Origin: Patescibacteria group bacterium
GTDB lineage: Bacteria; Patescibacteriota; Patescibacteriia; UBA1558; GWA2-36-10
Direction: 5' to 3'
Length of the DNA stretch: 36,041 bases
Assembly: GCA_028718865.1 (NCBI GenBank)
Contig: JAQUKX010000002.1
Coordinates: 72,047-108,087 of the forward strand
A program made the translations under genes and the position numbers. Under the pieces are notes generated by a model that was not told where the DNA came from, did not search any database, and saw only the letters and a program-made list of their open reading frames with translations. This document shows positions 13,816-20,117 of this stretch, piece by piece; the first letter of the stretch is position 1; each line of letters starts with the position of its first letter.

Positions 13816-13855
13816 CCATCCGAAGCTCCGATTATCAACGAGGAGCGAAGGATGG
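13816..13855. repeat. Palindromic repeat ending on the tRNA-Glu CCA
   Basis: CCATCC-GAA-GCTCC (13816-13829) pairs with GGAGC-GAA-GGATGG (13842-13855) around a 12-nt loop. The last three bases, TGG, are the CCA of tRNA-Glu on the minus strand. The same arrangement, GAAGGATGG with TGG as CCA, is seen at tRNA-Lys (8897-8904). Confidence 0.75.
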
Positions 13856-13927
13856 TAGTCCCTAGGGGAATCGAACCCCTGTTCCATGGCTGAGAACCAT
13901 GTGTCCTAACCACTAGACGAAGGGACC
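13853..13927 (-). tRNA. tRNA-Glu (CTC)
   Basis: 75 nt on the minus strand: acceptor GGTCCCT/AGGGACT (one G-T pair), D arm GTCTAGTGGTTAGGAC, anticodon stem CATGG/CCATG around TTCTCAG (anticodon CTC), T arm with GGGGTTCGATTCCCC, discriminator A and encoded CCA. It starts 52 nt after the murF stop, so it may share the cluster transcript. Confidence 0.95.
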
Positions 13928-13979
13928 AGGTAATTAAAATCAAACTATTTTTAGCAAAAAATAGCTCCGGCGTCAAATA

Positions 13980-15242
13980 TTATTTTTTCACCGGCGCTAC
14001 CAAGAGCTTGTCTGCTTGCCAAGGCTTGGCCATGATTTCACAAACTATTTCTTCCATTTTCGCTCCTCTGGAACCTTTGACTAGTATCAAATCCCCTTCT
14101 TTTATCCTTTCCTGTAAAAATATCCCTGCCTCACTGTTGTAGGGAAAATGATAAATCTTGTCTTCACTCATGCCAGCTGCTTTGGCACCACTGGCAATAT
14201 CCCGAGACCTTTCGCCAACTACAAAAAGATATTCTATACCCAGCTTGACCAAATAGCGGCCAACTTCCTGATGCGCTTCTTCCGATATTGCCCCCAGCTC
14301 CAGCATATCGCCAAAAACCGCAATACGACTAGCAAGTGCTGGCATCTGAACCAGAAGATCCAGAGCAGCCTTGGCTGACTGAGGCGAGGCATTGTAAGTA
14401 TCATCAATAATTAAAGTATTTTTTATGCCGCCGATTAAATTGGTGCGGCCGCGGGCTGGTTTATAATCAAGCAAGCCCTTGCTGATTTCTACCAAATTCA
14501 TGCCCAGCGCCAAGCCTACTGCGGCAGCCGCGGCCGCGGCTTGAGCATGTTGCCAGCCCAGCACTCCAGGCAAAAAAATCGGAATGATTGATCCGCGATG
14601 ACTTAGCTTAAAAGCTGTACCAAAATACTTGCCTTTTTTGCTTATTTTTATATCCTCTACCCTGACTTGACTGCCAGCTTGACGACCAAAAGTAATCACT
14701 TGATATTGGCTATTTTTGATCAGACCGACTAAATGCTCATCATCATTATTTAAAATAGCGATTCCTTCCAAACCCAGATGAGCTAATATTTTTGACTTTT
14801 CCTTTACTATATTTTTGATATTGCCAAAAAATTCCAAATGACTGGGGCCAATGGCCGTTATCAAAGCGATTTCCGGCCTGGCAATTGAAGTCAAATACTC
14901 TATATCACCCGGCTTATCCGCTCCCATTTCCAAAATCAAAATCTCCGGATACTTTTTTTTGCCCAAGAGCAAGCCAAGCGCTCGGCAAAAAATCGCCATC
15001 CACTTAAAAATATTTCTGCCCGGACTATCGCTACAACCGATGATAGTCAAAGGGGTACCTAGTTCATTGTTAAAATTCTTGACGCCAGTTCTCACTTCAA
15101 ATTTTTGCTTCAGCACGCTAAAAACCGCTTCCTTGCTGGAAGTCTTGCCCACGCTGCCGGTAATTCCTACTACCTTTGGTCTATACTTGGCAATTATCAG
15201 CCGGGCAAAAATTTTGAGCTTAAAATAAAATATTTTTTTCAT
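13980..15242 (-). CDS. murF: MurF-type ligase lacking the usual N-terminal domain
   Basis: 420 aa from the ATG at 15242; a TTG two codons earlier overlaps the ftsI stop and is less likely. MurF adds D-Ala-D-Ala to the UDP-MurNAc tripeptide, the last cytoplasmic step of peptidoglycan precursor synthesis. The ATP loop GITGSVGKTSS lies at residues 26-36, the central domain has EMGADKPGDIEYL, HLEFFGN and NNDDE, and the C-terminal part has the MurF-type sequence DDTYNASPQSAKAAL. In standard MurF the P-loop lies about 100 residues in. Here the N-terminal UDP-substrate domain is replaced by about 25 hydrophobic/basic residues (FKLKIFARLIIAKYRP). The ligase family is secure; the exact substrate is inferred from context next to ftsI. 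Confidence 0.85.
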   Translation of the reverse strand: MKKIFYFKLKIFARLIIAKYRPKVVGITGSVGKTSSKEAVFSVLKQKFEVRTGVKNFNNELGTPLTIIGCSDSPGRNIFKWMAIFCRALGLLLGKKKYPEILILEMGADKPGDIEYLTSIARPEIALITAIGPSHLEFFGNIKNIVKEKSKILAHLGLEGIAILNNDDEHLVGLIKNSQYQVITFGRQAGSQVRVEDIKISKKGKYFGTAFKLSHRGSIIPIFLPGVLGWQHAQAAAAAAAVGLALGMNLVEISKGLLDYKPARGRTNLIGGIKNTLIIDDTYNASPQSAKAALDLLVQMPALASRIAVFGDMLELGAISEEAHQEVGRYLVKLGIEYLFVVGERSRDIASGAKAAGMSEDKIYHFPYNSEAGIFLQERIKEGDLILVKGSRGAKMEEIVCEIMAKPWQADKLLVAPVKK

Positions 15243-15244
15243 AA

Positions 15245-17059
15245 TCAACGCTCTGGTGCTATCTGGTAATATTCTAACAAAAATTTGCTAATTTCGCCAA
15301 ATATATGAGCGGCCGTTGACTCAGCAAAAGCTCCCGCTTGAGGATAGTCCAACTTTACTATCAAGCTGAATTTTGGATTACCGCTCGGAGCAAAGCCAAC
15401 TATATTGTGTATGGTTCTGTCTGTATAATAGCGGCCGGTTTCTGGATTAGCCACTTGAGCAGTGCCGGTCTTGCCTGCCACATAATAGCCTTCTACTCCC
15501 GCTGTTCGGGAATGACCAGTATCAATAACATACACCATCATAGCAGCGATTTGTGTGGCTGTCGCCCGACTGATCACCCGACGCAAAGTCTCTGGATAAA
15601 AACGCCTTATCTCCCCATTGCTATATCTTATTTCCTCTACTAGATAGGGTTTGACAAACTCTCCTTTGTTGGCAATAGCATTGATTGCCGCCACCATCTG
15701 GATAGGAGTGACAGTAATGCCTTGTCCATAAGAAGCAGTGGCTTTATAAATATCTCCCTGTCTGGCCAAAGAAGAAATATTACCTCGGCCTTCCTGACTT
15801 AACATAATGCCGGACAAAGCGCCAAAACCGAATTTTTGCATATACTCCTCAAAAATCTTGTTGTTGACTCCAAAAGTGCTAAAAATAATCCCCGTATTCA
15901 AAGATGATGCCAAGACTTCTTTCATATCCACAATACCATGGGCTTTACGATCAGAGTTTCTGACAACAAATCCACCGGCAAATTTCACTTCGCCTTCATC
16001 GTTATAAATAGTGTTGGGAGTGACTTTGCCCTGATCAATAGCAATAGCCATGGCAATAGATTTCATCACTGAACCCGGCTCATAAGCATCATAAACCGCC
16101 AGATTATTATACACTTCTCCGCTTTCTACTTTACTATATTCGTTGGGATCAAAACTAGGATAATTGCACATTGCCCTGACAGCGCCGCTTTCTGTTTCCA
16201 TCACTATCACCGTGCCGCTTTTTGCCTGATAACGAGCCACTCCTCTTTCCAAAGCTTTGCAGACAAAATATTGTACTGCTCTGTCAATGGTCAAGACCAA
16301 ATCTGCTCCGTCTTGCACCGGCGCGCCTCCGCTGGCTCCCATCAGTCGGCCAGCCACATCTTTCTCTCCCGAAACTTTACCACCAAATCCAGCTAAGTCT
16401 CTTTCAAAATAAGATTCTAGGCCGTATTTACCCTCGCGGTTTACACCTTCATTGTCATAACCCAAAAAACCCAAAATATGCGCACCCACTTCCTTGTCCG
16501 GATAAAGCCTCAAAATATGTTTTCTAAAATTTACTCCTAGTTCACTGATGGATTTAAGCTTGTCCTTATCATCTTTACTATCATTTACTTCCGCCAATAG
16601 CTCATCTAGCCTGTTAACCAGCTCATCGGCCTTTTCCTGCGATATTTCTCTGGCTACTAATTCATAAAAACGACCTTCTCTTTTGGCCTTGGTCAAGATA
16701 TCCTCTTTTTCCTGGTCACTCAAGCCCAAAACCTGCGCAATAATATCACTAATATTTTGAGGCCTGGTAATTTTACTGGGATCAAGACTGACTTCATAAT
16801 AGACATTGTTGACTGCCAAAGGATAAAGATTGCCTTGATCGCTGGCACCGGCCAAAGCAAAAATCCCTCCCCTTTCAGCGCTCAAGCTCCTGGTGATAGA
16901 TCTCTGGCTAAGACCGAGATTGAGATAATAGTCATGTTTGATTACTTGCAAATAAAATATCCGACCCAGCAGCAGAGCCATTAAGAAAAAAATACCCAAA
17001 TAAAGGGCATTTATCCGGAATCTGGATAATTCAAATTGACGGGATCTAAAAAAATTCAT
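15245..17059 (-). CDS. ftsI: Septal peptidoglycan transpeptidase FtsI (class B PBP)
   Basis: 604-aa membrane-anchored transpeptidase cross-linking septal peptidoglycan outside the membrane. One N-terminal membrane helix (ALYLGIFFLMALLLGRIFYL, about 19-38), a PBP dimerisation domain, then the catalytic triplet of motifs: EPGSVMKS (serine near 330), SSLNTG (about 384) and GKTGTAQ (about 527). Length is normal for PBP2/FtsI, with no PASTA domains. It follows ftsL by 2 nt and its TGA stop is 2 nt before the murF ATG, so the genes are likely translationally coupled. Confidence 0.95.
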   Translation of the reverse strand: MNFFRSRQFELSRFRINALYLGIFFLMALLLGRIFYLQVIKHDYYLNLGLSQRSITRSLSAERGGIFALAGASDQGNLYPLAVNNVYYEVSLDPSKITRPQNISDIIAQVLGLSDQEKEDILTKAKREGRFYELVAREISQEKADELVNRLDELLAEVNDSKDDKDKLKSISELGVNFRKHILRLYPDKEVGAHILGFLGYDNEGVNREGKYGLESYFERDLAGFGGKVSGEKDVAGRLMGASGGAPVQDGADLVLTIDRAVQYFVCKALERGVARYQAKSGTVIVMETESGAVRAMCNYPSFDPNEYSKVESGEVYNNLAVYDAYEPGSVMKSIAMAIAIDQGKVTPNTIYNDEGEVKFAGGFVVRNSDRKAHGIVDMKEVLASSLNTGIIFSTFGVNNKIFEEYMQKFGFGALSGIMLSQEGRGNISSLARQGDIYKATASYGQGITVTPIQMVAAINAIANKGEFVKPYLVEEIRYSNGEIRRFYPETLRRVISRATATQIAAMMVYVIDTGHSRTAGVEGYYVAGKTGTAQVANPETGRYYTDRTIHNIVGFAPSGNPKFSLIVKLDYPQAGAFAESTAAHIFGEISKFLLEYYQIAPER

Positions 17060-17061
17060 TT

Positions 17062-17379
17062 TTACTTTAAGGCTACCCTTTCGTCTTTGGCTGACAAATA
17101 ATAGGTATCTTTGCTTTGCACTTTGACCAAGTCCAGACGCTTGCTCTCGTTTTCTATCCTTTGAGTGCTCTGCAACTCACTGACACTGACATTAAGACGG
17201 CGAGCATGATCTTCGGACGCTTTAATCTGGGCATTGAGCTCGCTTCGGGACAAATTCTGACTATTGGCGTAATTGGCTGAAAATAGCATAAACATCAAGC
17301 ACAGCACGAAAAAAGCCAAATTGACGCTTTTGAGTTTTTTTATGCCCTGGCAGGCTTTTTGCATTCCTTTTTTTAGCAT
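17062..17379 (-). CDS. FtsL-like bitopic division protein
   Basis: 105 aa: a basic N-terminal cytoplasmic part, one membrane helix (LAFFVLCLMFMLFSANYA, about 21-38) and a coiled-coil-like outer segment (about 45-90), the shape of FtsL/DivIC. Sequence similarity in this family is always low, so the call rests on topology and on its place between rsmH and ftsI, the canonical ftsL position. FtsL links the FtsQB complex to FtsW/FtsI. Confidence 0.75.
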   Translation of the reverse strand: MLKKGMQKACQGIKKLKSVNLAFFVLCLMFMLFSANYANSQNLSRSELNAQIKASEDHARRLNVSVSELQSTQRIENESKRLDLVKVQSKDTYYLSAKDERVALK

Positions 17380-17413
17380 TTTTGTTTTTGTTTTTATATC
17401 TAAATAATTTTTA

Positions 17414-18379
17414 TTAAATCTTTTCCGCTACTCTCAACACAGCGCTACGACTCCTGGGATTGGTTTTGACTTCAGCCGCTGTCGGCCTTATGCCTTTTTT
17501 GTTGATTAATTTGAGTCTAGGCTTATAATCACAGACGCAAATCGGCGCTGACGACGGACAAATGCAATCCTTGGACATCTGACGAAAAAACTGCTTGACT
17601 ATCCTGTCCTCCAAAGAATGAAAGCTGATAAGAGCCAAACGGCCGCCGACCGGCAAAATATCCAGCGCCTGCGGCAATGCTTGGGTCAGGTTATCCAGTT
17701 CATTGTTGACTGCGATACGCAAAGCCTGAAAAACTTTGGTCGCCGGATGAATTCTAAATCTTTTTAAGCTGCTTTCCGGTATTTTCAATATTCGGAGTAT
17801 GACAGAGACAAGCATGGAAGTTTTTATGGCTTGATTTTGTTTTTGTTTATCGCGCCAGAGAGCAATGCCTCTGGCCAAAATTTTTGCCTTTTTTTCTCCG
17901 CCATACTCCGCAAATATTTTTACTAATTCCTTTTCCGGCCAGGTCAAAATAATATCGCTGGCTGTCAGCGTCTGACCCACTGGATCAAATCTCATGTCCA
18001 GTGGTCCATGATCTTTGAAAGAAAAACCCCGCTGGGCTCTATCCAGCTGGTCAGACGACAGCCCCAGATCAAAAATAATGCCGAAAATATTTTTACTAAA
18101 TCCGTGTTTCTTGGCTTCTGATTCTAAATGTGCGTAATTTTTATTGACTATTATCAATCTATCTTGATATTCGCTCAGTCTGGCTCTGGCCGCATCAATC
18201 GCCCGCTTATCCAGCTCAAAGGCCAATACCTTGCCTCTAGGCCCGTTTCTCTCCAACAATTGCTGACTATGCCCACCCCCGCCCAAAGTACAATCTATAA
18301 AATTCTGTCCCGGCGAAGGGGCTAAAAAATCTATCAATTCTTTTGCCAAAACACTAAGATGCTGGTAAGAATCAGCCAT
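17414..18379 (-). CDS. rsmH: 16S rRNA (cytosine-1402 N4)-methyltransferase
   Basis: 321 aa, normal length. It starts YQHLSVLAKELIDFLAP, followed by the SAM-binding motif FIDCTLGGGGHSQQLL (about 26-41), LGLSSDQLDRAQRGFSF and the C-terminal ISFHSLEDRIVKQFF and TNPRSRSAVLRVAE, all hallmarks of RsmH/MraW. It modifies C1402 in the ribosomal P site together with RsmI. Three bases separate it from the mraZ stop. Confidence 0.96.
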   Translation of the reverse strand: MADSYQHLSVLAKELIDFLAPSPGQNFIDCTLGGGGHSQQLLERNGPRGKVLAFELDKRAIDAARARLSEYQDRLIIVNKNYAHLESEAKKHGFSKNIFGIIFDLGLSSDQLDRAQRGFSFKDHGPLDMRFDPVGQTLTASDIILTWPEKELVKIFAEYGGEKKAKILARGIALWRDKQKQNQAIKTSMLVSVILRILKIPESSLKRFRIHPATKVFQALRIAVNNELDNLTQALPQALDILPVGGRLALISFHSLEDRIVKQFFRQMSKDCICPSSAPICVCDYKPRLKLINKKGIRPTAAEVKTNPRSRSAVLRVAEKI

Positions 18380-18382
18380 AAC

Positions 18383-18814
18383 TTAGATACCTAAATCAAC
18401 CAGGCCTTCAGCTATTTCATTACTATCTTTTTCTGAAGTACGCTGATATTTGCCCCACATCTTTTCATCCCAAAGCTCCAAACGATTATACAAACCGGCT
18501 AAAACTACTTTTTTGCTCAAGCCGGCAAACTGTTTAAGATAATCAGGCAAAACTACTCGGCCCTGGTCATCTAGGGCAACATCCATGGCGCCAGCCAACA
18601 TCAGACGGGAAAAAGCTCGCGATTTGGCTTGGGAAATAGGTAAATTAGCCAGTTTCTCCACCAACTTATTCCATTCTTTGGCTGTATAAATAAAAAGACA
18701 ATTATCAAGCCCTTTGGTGATAACTGCCCCGTCTTTAAACAAATTCCTGAACTTACTGGGCATAGCCAGTCGGTTTTTGCTATCTAGATTGTATTTATAC
18801 TCGCCAATAAACAT
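18383..18814 (-). CDS. mraZ: Transcriptional regulator MraZ
   Basis: 143 aa with two SpoVT/AbrB-like halves: GEYKYNLDSKNRLAMPSKFR (about 4-23) and AMDVALDDQGRVVLPDYLK (about 76-94), each with the D-x3-R signature. MraZ rings bind tandem GTGGG boxes upstream of their own operon, and matching boxes are found at 18884-18898. It is the first gene of the division and wall cluster, as usual. Confidence 0.96.
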   Translation of the reverse strand: MFIGEYKYNLDSKNRLAMPSKFRNLFKDGAVITKGLDNCLFIYTAKEWNKLVEKLANLPISQAKSRAFSRLMLAGAMDVALDDQGRVVLPDYLKQFAGLSKKVVLAGLYNRLELWDEKMWGKYQRTSEKDSNEIAEGLVDLGI

Positions 18815-18883
18815 AAAAAACCTTTTTTATATGGAAAATTTTCTTGGCCAGCGATAATTATCCACAGGCTCTAATGTAAATTC

Positions 18884-18898
18884 CCCACTTTTTACCAC
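18884..18898 (-). promoter_or_regulatory. MraZ boxes
   Basis: Minus strand GTGGT (18894-18898) and GTGGG (18884-18888) with 5 nt between them, the 10-nt spacing expected for MraZ binding. A weaker AGGT lies further upstream, and GTGGGG also occurs in the promoter spacer. They lie just downstream of the -10 box, consistent with autorepression. Confidence 0.7.
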
Positions 18899-18917
18899 TT
18901 TTACCTAATGTAAATAC

Positions 18918-18947
18918 ATTATACCCCACTCAAAAGAAAAATGTCAA
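18918..18947 (-). promoter_or_regulatory. Promoter of the mraZ-rsmH-ftsL-ftsI-murF cluster
   Basis: Minus strand TTGACA (18942-18947), 18-nt spacer, TATAAT (18918-18923). Both boxes are perfect consensus. The leader is about 100 nt. Confidence 0.8.
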
Positions 18948-19035
18948 TAAATAAAAACTCTACTTATCCACAATTTTATAATAAAAAACAGGCTTTTGAC
19001 CAAAAGACTGTTGATAAGTCTATTTTAACTGCTAA

Positions 19036-19467
19036 CTAAGCAATTATTTTATAATTTCTCTTTTTTTTGGAAAAAGTAATATCAACTGCTTGTTTGTATT
19101 GGGCGCTAATAGGGGCAAAAGACTTCTTCGCAGCCAAATCTTTTTTGGCTTTAACCAAGGCCTGCTGATAAGATCCTTGGTAATAAAAATCAGCGGCTAT
19201 AGGCACGGACAGCTGCCAGGCCAAAGTATTTAAAATAGCCGTCAAAACCTTGGCTTGAGTCAGGCCAGACTCCAGTAGTAAAAAAATCAAACCGGAAATT
19301 TTGGTTAAATCAATTTTTTCTTTTTTAAAAAAATCATCCAAATAAAGCAAGCAGCCACCGCTATCCTGCTTGAGCTCAAAATCAAAACGAGACAGCTTAG
19401 CGCCGGCTTCTTTTTCCAAAATCCAGGCGGCCTTATTCTTCTTTGTAACGCTTAAAATTAAAATCAT
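19036..19467 (-). CDS. TsaB-like protein, degenerate
   Basis: 143 aa from the ATG at 19467 (MILILSVTKKNKAAW), overlapping the end of the upstream gene by 35 nt. The layout recalls the N-terminal half of TsaB, the partner of TsaD in making t6A on tRNA: an opening strand, a FFKKEKIDLTKISGLIFLL stretch where TsaB has its LxxxDL...I segment, and LTQAKVLTAILNTLAWQLSVPI where TsaB has the GPGSFTGLR helix region. The GPGSFTGLR signature itself is not conserved (LLESGLTQAKV) and the C-terminal half is short and lysine-rich. Call by shape only; it could be an unrelated small protein. Confidence 0.5.
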   Translation of the reverse strand: MILILSVTKKNKAAWILEKEAGAKLSRFDFELKQDSGGCLLYLDDFFKKEKIDLTKISGLIFLLLESGLTQAKVLTAILNTLAWQLSVPIAADFYYQGSYQQALVKAKKDLAAKKSFAPISAQYKQAVDITFSKKKRNYKIIA

Positions 19468-20044
19468 CAAAATTATTTTTTTTGGCGTCTTTGGATATTT
19501 TATCAATCACTACTACTTTATTGTTGGCCCAAATATCATAGATAAACTTGTCGGTTATTTCCAAACGATAGAGGTATTCATTGACCGGCAAAAAAGTACA
19601 ACGCAATTCTCTGGGCAAACCTTCAGCTATCTTTGCTAGATATCTGTCAAACTTGTCTCTATTGACCTTGCCGACCACCAAAACATCAGTAGCTGCCGGC
19701 GACTGAGTCAAGGCTCCGGTAAAAATCAATAATTTAAGACCGACTATTTTAGACATTTTTCCGGCCAAATATATCTCTTCCAAAGCCAAGGCTTTGAAAA
19801 TGAGATTCTTTATCTCTGGAAAAAGAGCAAAATTATGATTAACCTGATAGTACTTTTTGCCGTTTTCATCAAAAGAAGACAAAAAGCCAAAATCCTCCAA
19901 ATTGGCCAGCTCGCGACGAGCGGAGTTCAATTGCAGATTTAGCTGTCTGGCCAGCTCACGGACAAAAAATTTGCCTTCGGCATTGACGCAGAAAAACTTC
20001 AATATCCTTGTCCTGGCTTCTGAACCAAAAATTTGTTCAAGCAT
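19433..20044 (-). CDS. Winged-helix protein with nucleotidyltransferase-like C-terminal domain
   Basis: 203 aa. Residues 1-75 form a winged helix: ARTRILKFFCVNAEGKFFVR, then ELARQLNLQLNSARRELANL as recognition helices and a YYQVN wing. Residues about 100-160 resemble the nucleotidyltransferase fold (LLIFTGALTQS, then ATDVLVVGKV), but the G-S...D-x-D active site is reduced to one aspartate, so catalysis is doubtful. This architecture is seen in archaeal and CPR regulators. It is transcribed divergently from the PP2C-like fusion gene and is a plausible regulator of it, which is inference. It overlaps the TsaB-like gene. Confidence 0.7.
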   Translation of the reverse strand: MLEQIFGSEARTRILKFFCVNAEGKFFVRELARQLNLQLNSARRELANLEDFGFLSSFDENGKKYYQVNHNFALFPEIKNLIFKALALEEIYLAGKMSKIVGLKLLIFTGALTQSPAATDVLVVGKVNRDKFDRYLAKIAEGLPRELRCTFLPVNEYLYRLEITDKFIYDIWANNKVVVIDKISKDAKKNNFDDFNFKRYKEE

Positions 20045-20087
20045 AATAAAAGCCCTAAAAAATATTTACTAAGCTACCCAAATATAG

Positions 20088-20093
20088 TATAAT
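20088..20093 (+). promoter_or_regulatory. -10 box of the PP2C-like fusion gene
   Basis: TATAAT 24 nt upstream of the ATG at 20118. It overlaps, on the other strand, TATACT-like boxes that could serve the divergent winged-helix gene. No clear -35. Confidence 0.45.
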
Positions 20094-20117
20094 ATTATTT
20101 GGTGGAAATGTAAAATA

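Larger units (their letters stand above)
18858..19017. promoter_or_regulatory. Three DnaA-box-like sites upstream of mraZ
   Basis: TTATCCACA at 18858-18866 and 18964-18972 (plus strand) match the consensus DnaA box, and TTATCAACA at 19009-19017 (minus strand) is a common variant. They lie in the A+T-rich 221-nt gap between mraZ and the gene ending at 19036. DnaA control of the division cluster, or a DnaA-binding locus, is possible. Confidence 0.5.

Noticed and set aside
18815-19035. Replication origin upstream of mraZ
   Set aside because: Three DnaA-like boxes in A+T-rich DNA are suggestive, but there is no dnaA, dnaN or clear unwinding-element array, so only the boxes are reported.
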